A stretch of 64,000 bases of DNA from the NCBI RefSeq assembly GCF_024320785.1, contig NZ_JANDBC010000001.1:1308001-1372000 (forward strand), written 5' to 3'. This DNA is from Gracilimonas sediminicola (GTDB lineage: Bacteria > Bacteroidota > Rhodothermia > Balneolales > Balneolaceae). Numbering within the stretch: the stretch's first letter is position 1; each line of letters starts with the position of its first letter. The position numbers and the translations under genes were made by a program. Positions 51,239 through 58,738 of this stretch are shown here, piece after piece. The notes below the pieces were generated by a model that worked only from the letters and a program-made list of their open reading frames with translations, was not told where the DNA came from and made no database searches.

Positions 51239-53833
51239 ATGAAAGCTCTCTTTACTGCTCTTTTCTCTTTGCTATTCGGGATGATGACCCACGCCCAGGT
51301 TCTGAACCCTGAACCCGTCACCCTTGATTATTACCTGCCGGACGGCGTTTCCTATAATTCTGAAATTCCCACCCCTAAAGAAGTTCTGGGAGCTGAGCTG
51401 GGTGAGTGGCACGTGCGCCACGATCAGCTGGTGAAGTACATGTATGCGGTTGCCGAAGCCTCCAATCGAGTTACCATCACCGAGTATGCCCGGACTTACG
51501 AAAACCGGCCGCTATTGATGCTTACCATCACCTCACCCCAAAACCAGCGCAATATCGACCAAATTAAAGAAGAGCACTTAAAGCTGACCGATGCCTCTGT
51601 TTCTGAGGACCTGAATATTTCTGAAATGCCGGTTGTGGTAACCATGAGCTACAGCGTACACGGAAACGAGCCCAGTGGATCCAATGCTTCTCTGGCTGTT
51701 GTATATCATCTGGCCGCTGCTCAGGGTTCTGAGATTAATGAGATGCTTAATAACACTGTGATTCTGATTGACCCGAGCATCAACCCGGATGGATTAAGCC
51801 GATTTGCTCACTGGGCGAATATCCACAAGAGTAAAAATGTATTGGTAACCGACCCGCAAAGCCGGGAATTTGACGAAAACTGGCCGGGCGGACGTACCAA
51901 TCACTACTGGTTTGACCTGAATCGTGACTGGCTGCTGATGCAGCATCCCGAGAGTAAAGGACGGGTTGCCAAATTCCACGAATGGGTTCCACAAATTCTG
52001 ACCGACCACCACGAGATGGGAACCAATGCTACCTACTTTTTCCAGCCGGGAATTCCTTCGCGTACGCATCCTATCACCCCGCAGCGAAATCAGGACCTGA
52101 CCGGAGCTATCGCTGAATATCACGCTGATGCACTGGATGAAATCCAGTCACTCTATTATTCCAAGGAAAGCTTCGATGACTTTTATTACGGAAAAGGATC
52201 TACCTATCCCGATGTAAATGGCTCCATTGGAATTTTATTTGAACAAGCCAGTTCGCGTGGACATGCACAGGAAAGCATTCACGGAATTCTTGAGTTTCCG
52301 TTTACCATCCGCAATCAGTTTACAACGTCTCTTTCCACACTGGAAGCGGCGCAAAGCCTGAGAGAAGAACTGCTGGCCAACACCCGCGAGTTTTATCAGG
52401 AAGCTGCTGAAGAAGCGGATGATGCATCCATAAAAGCATACGTGTTTGGAGAAGAAGCCGACCAGGGCCGAACAAAGCACCTTGCGGAGATGCTGAAGCG
52501 AAACCAGGTTGAGGTGTACGAACTGGCAAGAGACTATAATGATTTCAAAGCCGGAAAAGCATACATCGTACCCACCAACCAAAAGCAGTATAAGCTGATT
52601 ACTGCGCTTTTTGAGCGACGAACCGAATTCACCGACAGCCTTTTTTATGATGTTTCTGCCTGGACCATGCCCTATGCATTCAACCTGCCGTTTACGGAGC
52701 TGAACCGGGGCTACAACAAGAATATGCTGGGCGACGCCTTTTCTCTGGACGACTTAAACCTGACCGGAACGTTGAATGGTGGCAAAGCTAATTATGCCTA
52801 TGCTTTTGAGTGGGATGAATATTATGCACCACGGGCACTGTACCGACTGCTGGCTAACGGAGTGAGAGCCAAGGTGGCCTCCCGTACCTTCAAATCCATA
52901 ACCGAAAACGAAGCTAAAGACTTTGATTACGGCACCATTTTAGTTCCTATGGGCGTTCAGGATGACCCTGAAAAAGTACATGAGCTTATTCAGACCATTA
53001 CCGAGGAAGATGGCATAACCGTGTACAACCTCGCCTCAGGTTTAACTCCGGCCGGCATGGACCTTGGAAGTAATAATTTCGAAAACCTTCAGGACCCTAA
53101 AGTGGCCGTTATTGGCGGATCGGGAACCAGCTCGTATGAAGTTGGTGAAGTATGGCACCTATTCGACCAGCGGTACCATATGCCGGTTACCATTCTTGAA
53201 TATGAAGAGCTTGATGGAGCCGATCTCGATCGATACAATGTGATTGTTTCCAGCGGCTACGGAATGAACGACCGCGCCGCAGAGAACCTGAAAGAATGGG
53301 TGCGTGAAGGCGGAACGTTAATCGCTTACAGAAATGCACTTGATTGGGCAGAATCTCAGGGCTTCGCCAACATCGAATTTATTGATGATGAAGACGAGGA
53401 AGATGAAGAAGGTGAGGAAGAAGAAGTTGAAGTACGGCCGTATGTAAAACAAGGTCCGGATTCAGGATCTGAGTATATCGGTGGCTCTATCTTTAACGCC
53501 AAACTCGATCTGACCCATCCTCTTGGTTACGGATATAATGATGACGAAATCACCGTGTTCCGAAGTACCACCACTTTTATGAAGAAAGGAGAAAATCCGT
53601 ATTCCACTCCGCTTTATTACACGGACAACCCGTTAGCCAGCGGTTACAGTAACGATGAGAATCTTGAAAATGCCAAAGGCTCTGCAGCTATTGTTGTGAG
53701 TCGGTTAGGCGGAGGGCGAGTGATTGCCATGGCTGACAACCCCAACTTCCGTGCTTTTTGGTATGGCACAAATAAGTTGTTTGCCAATGCCGTTTTCTTC
53801 GGTCATACCATCAGCGGCAGTACGGCTAATTAA
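51239..53833 (+). CDS. M14 zinc carboxypeptidase-like protein with GATase-like tail
   Basis: 864 aa. Signal peptide ends THAQ. Peptidase part (about 50-380): zinc ligands His141 and Glu144 in SYSVHGNEPSGSNAS, Arg in DLNRDWLLMQHPES, His in LTDHHEMGTNATYFF and catalytic Glu in GSIGILFEQASSRGHAQ. The C-terminal about 350 residues have a GATase1-like fold pattern (KVAVIGGSGTSSYEVGEVWHLFDQRYHMPVTILEYEELDG, YNVIVSSGYG, LKEWVREGGTLIAY) but no catalytic Cys in it. An acidic run (DDEDEEDEEGEEEEVEV) lies at about 720. Exported; degrades peptides. Confidence 0.92.
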   Translation: MKALFTALFSLLFGMMTHAQVLNPEPVTLDYYLPDGVSYNSEIPTPKEVLGAELGEWHVRHDQLVKYMYAVAEASNRVTITEYARTYENRPLLMLTITSPQNQRNIDQIKEEHLKLTDASVSEDLNISEMPVVVTMSYSVHGNEPSGSNASLAVVYHLAAAQGSEINEMLNNTVILIDPSINPDGLSRFAHWANIHKSKNVLVTDPQSREFDENWPGGRTNHYWFDLNRDWLLMQHPESKGRVAKFHEWVPQILTDHHEMGTNATYFFQPGIPSRTHPITPQRNQDLTGAIAEYHADALDEIQSLYYSKESFDDFYYGKGSTYPDVNGSIGILFEQASSRGHAQESIHGILEFPFTIRNQFTTSLSTLEAAQSLREELLANTREFYQEAAEEADDASIKAYVFGEEADQGRTKHLAEMLKRNQVEVYELARDYNDFKAGKAYIVPTNQKQYKLITALFERRTEFTDSLFYDVSAWTMPYAFNLPFTELNRGYNKNMLGDAFSLDDLNLTGTLNGGKANYAYAFEWDEYYAPRALYRLLANGVRAKVASRTFKSITENEAKDFDYGTILVPMGVQDDPEKVHELIQTITEEDGITVYNLASGLTPAGMDLGSNNFENLQDPKVAVIGGSGTSSYEVGEVWHLFDQRYHMPVTILEYEELDGADLDRYNVIVSSGYGMNDRAAENLKEWVREGGTLIAYRNALDWAESQGFANIEFIDDEDEEDEEGEEEEVEVRPYVKQGPDSGSEYIGGSIFNAKLDLTHPLGYGYNDDEITVFRSTTTFMKKGENPYSTPLYYTDNPLASGYSNDENLENAKGSAAIVVSRLGGGRVIAMADNPNFRAFWYGTNKLFANAVFFGHTISGSTAN

Positions 53834-53837
53834 TGTT

Positions 53838-53912
53838 TAACACCGAACAAGGAACAAACAACACCGAACTTTTAACATAAATACTTCAAAGTTCGGTGTT
53901 CCTTGTTCGATG
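53838..53912. terminator. Bidirectional inverted repeat between M14 and YdeI-like genes
   Basis: AACACCGAACAAGGAACA at 53838-53855 pairs with TGTTCCTTGTTCGATGTT at 53898-53915 (one mismatch); the inner AACACCGAACTT pairs with AAGTTCGGTGTT near 53890. It is the GAACAAGGAACA type seen also at 9189-9225 and 29689-29703. Confidence 0.6.
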
Positions 53913-53914
53913 TT

Positions 53915-54421
53915 CTATTCCCTGGGCGGAAGACCCAATAATTTTCGCATATCAAAGTCATCTTCGGGTAGAGCTTTCAGGTTGTTGATCAACATGATGG
54001 CACGGTCTATTTTCTTTTGGCTGCTTTTTACCTGAGATACATAGTGAATGATATAACGCTGTTTGCTGGGAGCCAGCATCTCAAATCGTCGCTCTCCTTC
54101 CCTGTCCTGTTCCAGCAGTGCCTCTAACTCTTCCGGCATTTCCATCCCATATTTGCTGTGATCAAGCTCTATGGTTACTTCAACTTCTTCTCCCTTATTC
54201 ACCCCAAACTTTTTCATCCGCTTTTTATTAACGGTGATGTAAGCATCTCCACCACCCAGAGCCACCATTCCACCATGAAAGGCTTTTTCTCCGTTAATGG
54301 AAACCATCAGCCGTGTTCCAATACCTCCGGCTTTATCCACGATTTCAGAAGGCACTGTAATATGCGTAAGCTTCAGCTTTGGCAGGTAATCGATGTGAGA
54401 TTTGAAGGTGATGGGGTTCAT
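53915..54421 (-). CDS. DUF1905/YdeI-type protein
   Basis: 168 aa. N-terminal DUF1905 beta domain (KLTHITVPSEIVDKAGGIGTRLMVSINGEKAFHGGMVALGGGDAYITVNKKRMKKFGV) and a C-terminal helical YdeI/OmpD-associated domain (LAPSKQRYIIHYVSQVKSSQKKIDRAIMLINNL). Members of the latter group are linked to stress and peptide resistance in enterics; the role here is unknown. Cytoplasmic. The gene lies between the M14 gene and the transposase. Confidence 0.9.
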   Translation of the reverse strand: MNPITFKSHIDYLPKLKLTHITVPSEIVDKAGGIGTRLMVSINGEKAFHGGMVALGGGDAYITVNKKRMKKFGVNKGEEVEVTIELDHSKYGMEMPEELEALLEQDREGERRFEMLAPSKQRYIIHYVSQVKSSQKKIDRAIMLINNLKALPEDDFDMRKLLGLPPRE

Positions 54422-54450
54422 TGAGTCGCTCTTTTTTTAACATCCGGTCT

Positions 54451-55110
54451 TCAGAATAGTTCTCTGAATTCCTTTTTGCAATATGAATGATGCCAGCTTT
54501 TCCAATTATCAACCAGCCCTGCATTTACAGGATTCTGTAGAGTGTAGTAAATTATCCGCTGTAACTCATCTGAATCCCGGATAACATGGTCATAACTCTC
54601 TGCTTGCCAAAAAGCAGACCCGGTTCTTTTTAGTACCTTATTTGCCTCTAAAGCAGTAAACCATTTCAGTGATTTCAAGATATTTGTTAATGGATAATCT
54701 TTCTTCCCGGAGGGTTTTAAGTGATTTGAGTCAGGTAACTTACAAATCAAGTGCACGTGATTTGGCATAATGCAGTAAGCATATAAGTCATATTTCTCCT
54801 GATCTCTGTGGTGAATTGCTTCTTTCACAATTTCTGTCACCTCATCATTTAAAAGCCAGGTTGGGCCTATCTCATTACAGTCCAGTAGTTGGTCGTATTT
54901 TTTAAAGATAGTTTTGTGAACTCGTTCCCGTAACGCGGACAGCCTGTCCGCACTACGGGAACTATCTTCCACCTTATTTATTAACAATCTCTGCTCTTGC
55001 TTGAGCCTTGAAACGGCTTGCTTTGGCAAAGAACCCGCTAAACGAAATGTGATAAAATATTCCGCACCCTCTGGCTGCCAGTGTGGAAGGTTTCTTCGAT
55101 AAAATGCCAT
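54451..55110 (-). CDS. REP-associated tyrosine transposase (RAYT), Y1 family
   Basis: 219 aa from MAFYRRNLPHWQPEGAEYFITFR (four codons shorter than the longest frame). Single-strand HUH-type nuclease: H-U-H at His118-Val-His120 (CIMPNHVHLICKLPD) and catalytic Tyr173 in FWQAESYDHVIRDSDE; the family tail YTLQNPVNAGLVDNWKSW follows. RAYTs act on short palindromic REP sequences and are usually single-copy housekeeping genes, not flanked by transposon ends. Residues about 50-63 (SSRSADRLSALRER) are encoded by a 39-bp hairpin of the REP kind, in frame. Confidence 0.93.
   Translation of the reverse strand: MAFYRRNLPHWQPEGAEYFITFRLAGSLPKQAVSRLKQEQRLLINKVEDSSRSADRLSALRERVHKTIFKKYDQLLDCNEIGPTWLLNDEVTEIVKEAIHHRDQEKYDLYAYCIMPNHVHLICKLPDSNHLKPSGKKDYPLTNILKSLKWFTALEANKVLKRTGSAFWQAESYDHVIRDSDELQRIIYYTLQNPVNAGLVDNWKSWHHSYCKKEFRELF
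54924..54962. repeat. REP-like hairpin inside the RAYT coding sequence
   Basis: Outer arms GTTCCCGTA (54924-54932) and TACGGGAAC (54954-54962) pair perfectly over 9 bp; inner arms GCGGACAG (54935-54942) and CTGTCCGC (54944-54951) over 8 bp with a single C loop; AC/AC internal loop between. It shares the GGACAG/CTGTCC core with 26696-26716. Length 39 bp keeps the frame. Confidence 0.85.
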
Positions 55111-55191
55111 TTGCACCCTCAATGTTTACTGACAATATCCCAAATATTTCAGGGAGATTCCGCCTCACGTGCGGAATGACTTCTTTATTTC

Positions 55192-55662
55192 TTATTTGCG
55201 GTAATTCACCGATTTAAACTTCCCCTCTTTGTCAATAATATTCGTTTCGGCGCCGGGGATAATATCCGTGTTGTGCGCCGATACACATTTCCAGTATCTA
55301 TCTACTTTCTGAACCACAAAACTAAAAATAGTATAGCGCAGCGAAGGAGTTTCCACATCTCCCTTTTGGGTTTGATTTTTGAGATGCATACGGGCGTAAA
55401 CTACGGCTATATCATCAGACAGGTATTTCACGGTTGTTTTCCGAAGCACCAATTCCGAGTCTCCGAATATCTTATCAAATCCATAAGCGTGTGCTTCCCG
55501 GATATCATCCCGGTTATGCCACCAGAGTCCGACAACATTTACGAATTCCGCATCCTCGGCAAATAATGAAGCCAGCATATCCGCATCCCGCTGCATCCAG
55601 GCTTCTGTAAAAAGAACTGGTATTTGCTCCGGGGTTGAGGCTTTTTTGTAAGTCTTTGACAT
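55192..55662 (-). CDS. SnoaL/NTF2-like protein (SgcJ/EcaC type)
   Basis: 156 aa, no signal peptide. The family pattern is FTEAWMQRDADMLASLFAEDAEFVNVVGLWWHNRDDIREAHAYGF, then the strand region KTTVKYLSDDIAVVYARMHL...LRYTIFSFVVQKVDRYWKCVSAHNTDI. Such NTF2-fold proteins bind small hydrophobic molecules or stabilise enzymes; ligand unknown. It is a single gene between the RAYT gene and a repeat-rich gap. Confidence 0.85.
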   Translation of the reverse strand: MSKTYKKASTPEQIPVLFTEAWMQRDADMLASLFAEDAEFVNVVGLWWHNRDDIREAHAYGFDKIFGDSELVLRKTTVKYLSDDIAVVYARMHLKNQTQKGDVETPSLRYTIFSFVVQKVDRYWKCVSAHNTDIIPGAETNIIDKEGKFKSVNYRK

Positions 55663-55712
55663 GTGATTAAGCTGAGGTTCTTATCTGTTCTCAAACCTAA
55701 AATCTTTTTCAG

Positions 55713-55855
55713 ATTCTGAATCCGGCCAGCCTCAGCCGGCAGGTTCAGAATAACAACTATATAAACGCTAAGCCATTCGCTACGACGCAGAGCGATCGTA
55801 GCGAGGCCGTTTTGTTATCCTCCAATCTCTGGTAATGACGCTCTGCGTCGTTACC
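55713..55855. repeat. Cluster of three hairpins
   Basis: ATTCTGAA..CCGGC / GCCGG..TTCAGAAT at 55713-55751; CGCTACGA / TCGTAGCG at 55778-55803; GGTAATGACGC / GCGTCGTTACC at 55831-55855 (one G-T pair). The loop of the second, GACGCAGAGCG (55784-55794), is the reverse complement of CGCTCTGCGTC (55839-55849) in the third, so the two hairpins could also pair with each other. Confidence 0.65.
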
Positions 55856-55875
55856 AACTGTCGATTTCAGCAGTT

Positions 55876-57075
55876 TTACTTCACTTTTACGCCATCAATA
55901 ATCACACCGGTTACATTGGTGATGTATTCCAGCGGATCACCATCAAACATCACAACATCGGCATCTTTGCCAGCTTCGAGTGAGCCCACCCGATTATCAA
56001 TGCCCAATAGTTCGGCTGCATCAATCGTCAGCACTTTGAGAGCATTTTCCATACCCAAACCGTTTGCTGCTGCAACACCGGCTTCGAACAGAACCACCCG
56101 GGTTTTGGGGACATAGCCTTCATACCCACTTTGAAAAGCAATCGGGATTCCGGCTTCATACAATTTAGCCGCTGTTTCAAAAGTAGCGTTTTTGCTGTCG
56201 CCGTAAGTGCGGATCATTGTTGGGTGAACGATTACTGGATGTCCGGCCTCTTTCAATTCGTCGATGATCAAATAAGCTTCGGCTGCACCGTCCAGCACCA
56301 TTGGGAATCCAAATTCTTCCTGTAACCGAACTGCCGTCATGATGTCATTGGCTTTATGAACCGTAACCAAAGCAGTAAGTTTGCCTTCCAGCAAATCAGC
56401 CAGCGCTTCCAAACCTAAGTCCATGGAATAATCTTCATCGCCATTTCTCTTTTCGAGGTAATCCTTTGCTTTGATGAATTCCTGCCGAAGCATGGCAATC
56501 CCCTTAGAACGGGTTCCCGGCTTACTGATTTCACGACTCATATTATTTCCGAGAGTGAACGCAAGCATTTTGGCCGGAACTATCGTCGATTCCTCCACGG
56601 TCTCACCCACTGTCTTTACGATCATCGTCTGTCCGCTGATTAATGCGCCGGGTCCGTGTCCGGTATGAACCGTCGTAATTCCAAGCTCCCGTAAATGGCC
56701 TACCAAAGCTTCCCGTGCATTATAAGCGTCAATAGCTCTGAGCTCGGGTTGAATGGCACTGGAGGTTTCCAGCTGATCCTGGTCGTGATCCTGATTCAGG
56801 TGTCCGGCTAAACCGACTACGGAGTGAGCATCAATCAGGCCCGGAGTCACCACTTTGGCTTCATGCACTTCGTAACTGGATGGAATATTTACGCTGGAAG
56901 CAGAACCCACGCGCTCAATCTTTCCATCTTTGATCAATACCACACCATTGGGAATCGGATCTCCGGCCATGGTATATACCGTTTCACCTTTAACGGCTAT
57001 TTGTGCCTCAGCCGTGTTAAAACTGAATACCAAAAGCAGTGCCGGTATCAATAATAGTTTTCTGAATAATCTCAT
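55876..57075 (-). CDS. Amidohydrolase homologue without metal ligands
   Basis: 399 aa, signal peptide ending TAEAQ. The overall fold is that of an imidazolonepropionase-like amidohydrolase (VVTPGLIDAHS, LEAGKDADVVMFDGDPLEYITNVTGVIIDG). Three ligand positions differ from the paralogue upstream: HSH is HSV (DAHSVVGLAG), QH is DG (VLDGAAEAY), and the Asp of TD is Ser-Gly (AFQSGYEGY). It is thus probably not a normal metallo-hydrolase; a partner or binding role is possible. It overlaps the intact paralogue by 4 bases. Confidence 0.88.
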   Translation of the reverse strand: MRLFRKLLLIPALLLVFSFNTAEAQIAVKGETVYTMAGDPIPNGVVLIKDGKIERVGSASSVNIPSSYEVHEAKVVTPGLIDAHSVVGLAGHLNQDHDQDQLETSSAIQPELRAIDAYNAREALVGHLRELGITTVHTGHGPGALISGQTMIVKTVGETVEESTIVPAKMLAFTLGNNMSREISKPGTRSKGIAMLRQEFIKAKDYLEKRNGDEDYSMDLGLEALADLLEGKLTALVTVHKANDIMTAVRLQEEFGFPMVLDGAAEAYLIIDELKEAGHPVIVHPTMIRTYGDSKNATFETAAKLYEAGIPIAFQSGYEGYVPKTRVVLFEAGVAAANGLGMENALKVLTIDAAELLGIDNRVGSLEAGKDADVVMFDGDPLEYITNVTGVIIDGVKVK

Positions 57076-58382
57076 TTTGAACCTCCCATTTCATGATGCG
57101 TGTGAACTTCGCCGCGGAAAATTTCATATCCGCCGGTCGCATATTTTCGGTCTTCTTCATCGGATCGATCCCAGACTTTGGAACCTTCAATCCAGGTTTG
57201 TTCTACATGTGTGTACACGCTGAACGGGTCTCCGGAGAGGATGATGAAGTCGGCATCTTTGCCCTTTTCAAGTGTTCCGGTTCTATCGTCAATGTCCATC
57301 ATAATGGCGTTGGCAATCGTTACAGATTCAAGCGCAGCTTTCCGACTCATGCCTTCGCGTACCGCCAGTGCGGCTGATCGCAGAAACAGACGGGAATCAG
57401 TAATACCATCATCGGTATGAAGTCCCACTAATACACCAGCATCTTCCAGGTATTTCCCGTTAGCATTCTTGATTTCAGCCGCTTCCAGTTTTCCGCCAAA
57501 AGAATCCAGCGTAATAATGGATGCAGGAACTCCGGCTTCGGCAATTTCATCGGCTACTTTCCAGGCTTCACTCACATGCTGAAGCACCAGATCATATCCA
57601 AACTCTTCAGATAAACGGATAGCCGTTAGAATATCATCGTGCCGGTGGGTATGGTTGTGTACCGTACGCTTTCCTTCAAGCACCTGCACCAGGGTTTCCA
57701 TCCCAATATCGCGGGGAGGCATCTTGCTTTCATCACCATCGGCGGCCTCTATTTTAGCCTGGTATTCCTGTGCCTTCACAAACAAAGCTCTTACCATAGC
57801 CGCAGACTTGGCGCGTGTTCCCGGAAATCCACTTCCTCCCAATGGGTTGGTTCCATTGGCCATTTTCAGTCCGCCATAAATGGTTTTATCCTCATCCAGG
57901 TAAATCAGCATATCCTCGATGGTGTTCGCTTCGCGGAGTTTCAGATACACGGTTTGGCCACTCATCAGGTGACCTGAACCCGGCATGATGTTTACCGAGG
58001 TGATTCCACCGGCTCGTGCTTTGCGGAACGTATCACTGCGCGGATCAATAGCATCCATAATGCGGACATCCGGATGCAGGGCTGACGACCGGTCGCCTCC
58101 ATCACCTTCACCGATATGGGAATGGGTGTCAACAAGTCCGGGCATAATTACCTTACCCGTCATATCATGGACATCAGCTCCGCGGGGAATCCGGGTGTTT
58201 GGACCACCAACGCCCGTTATTTTTCCATCTTCAACAACAAGAACTCCGTTATTAATTGGCTCGCCGGAGATAGGTATGATTTGAGCTCCCTTAAATGCCT
58301 GTGGCGTAGATTGAGAATATCCATTCACACCAAACAAAAGAGCACAAACCAAAGCGAGCAAAAGGCTTTGGATAGGCTTCAT
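57072..58382 (-). CDS. Amidohydrolase, imidazolonepropionase-like, exported
   Basis: 436 aa from MKPIQSLLLALVCALLF, signal peptide ending NGYSQ (an earlier Met at 58418 would precede it with odd residues). Ligands are intact: HxH in LVDTHSHIGEGDG, His in HNHTHRHDD and VLQHVSEAW, Asp in GLHTDDGIT. It probably acts on a cyclic amide or peptide derivative in the periplasm; substrate not known. The downstream gene starts inside its end (ATGA overlap), so the active and the degenerate copy are made together. Confidence 0.92.
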   Translation of the reverse strand: MKPIQSLLLALVCALLFGVNGYSQSTPQAFKGAQIIPISGEPINNGVLVVEDGKITGVGGPNTRIPRGADVHDMTGKVIMPGLVDTHSHIGEGDGGDRSSALHPDVRIMDAIDPRSDTFRKARAGGITSVNIMPGSGHLMSGQTVYLKLREANTIEDMLIYLDEDKTIYGGLKMANGTNPLGGSGFPGTRAKSAAMVRALFVKAQEYQAKIEAADGDESKMPPRDIGMETLVQVLEGKRTVHNHTHRHDDILTAIRLSEEFGYDLVLQHVSEAWKVADEIAEAGVPASIITLDSFGGKLEAAEIKNANGKYLEDAGVLVGLHTDDGITDSRLFLRSAALAVREGMSRKAALESVTIANAIMMDIDDRTGTLEKGKDADFIILSGDPFSVYTHVEQTWIEGSKVWDRSDEEDRKYATGGYEIFRGEVHTHHEMGGSK

Positions 58383-58738
58383 AGTAGAAAAGTAGTTAGT
58401 TAAAATTGAAGAGCTCAATTTATAAAAAAAGAGCTGGGAGTAAAGCGGGTGTTCGTAAAAAGAAATGAATATTCGGTATTTAACTTTTCCAGAGTTAAAC
58501 CGGATGCAGGCTTCAGGGCGAGGGTAACCTAAGGAATGTTGTAACCGACCAGTCGAAACTTAACTTTTCCATAGTTAAAGCAGAAATGAGGTAAACCATG
58601 TACCCTTAATAACTCTGGAAGAGTTCAGAGAAAGAAAAGGAATTGGAAATAAATATTCGGTATTTAACCTTTCCAGAGTTAAACCGGATGCAGGCTTCAG
58701 CTAACAGGCTTTAATAACTCTGGAAAGGTTATTTCTAA
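58383..58738. repeat. Repeat-rich gap with 49-bp direct repeats and hairpins
   Basis: A 49-bp sequence at 58468-58516 (AATATTCGGTATTTAACT...) recurs at 58652-58700 with one mismatch (T to C at position 18). Its core AACTTTTCCAGAGTT or AACCTTTCCAGAGTT pairs with AACTCTGGAAGAGTT or AACTCTGGAAAGGTT: 58562-58576 with 58611-58625, and 58666-58680 with 58716-58730 (perfect 15 bp). The first copy has no partner. It separates two amidohydrolase genes and may also end the upstream one. Confidence 0.8.

Noticed and set aside
54451-55110. Complete insertion sequence around the RAYT gene
   Set aside because: No terminal inverted repeats or left/right IS200-type ends were seen beside the gene; RAYTs are usually immobile single copies.
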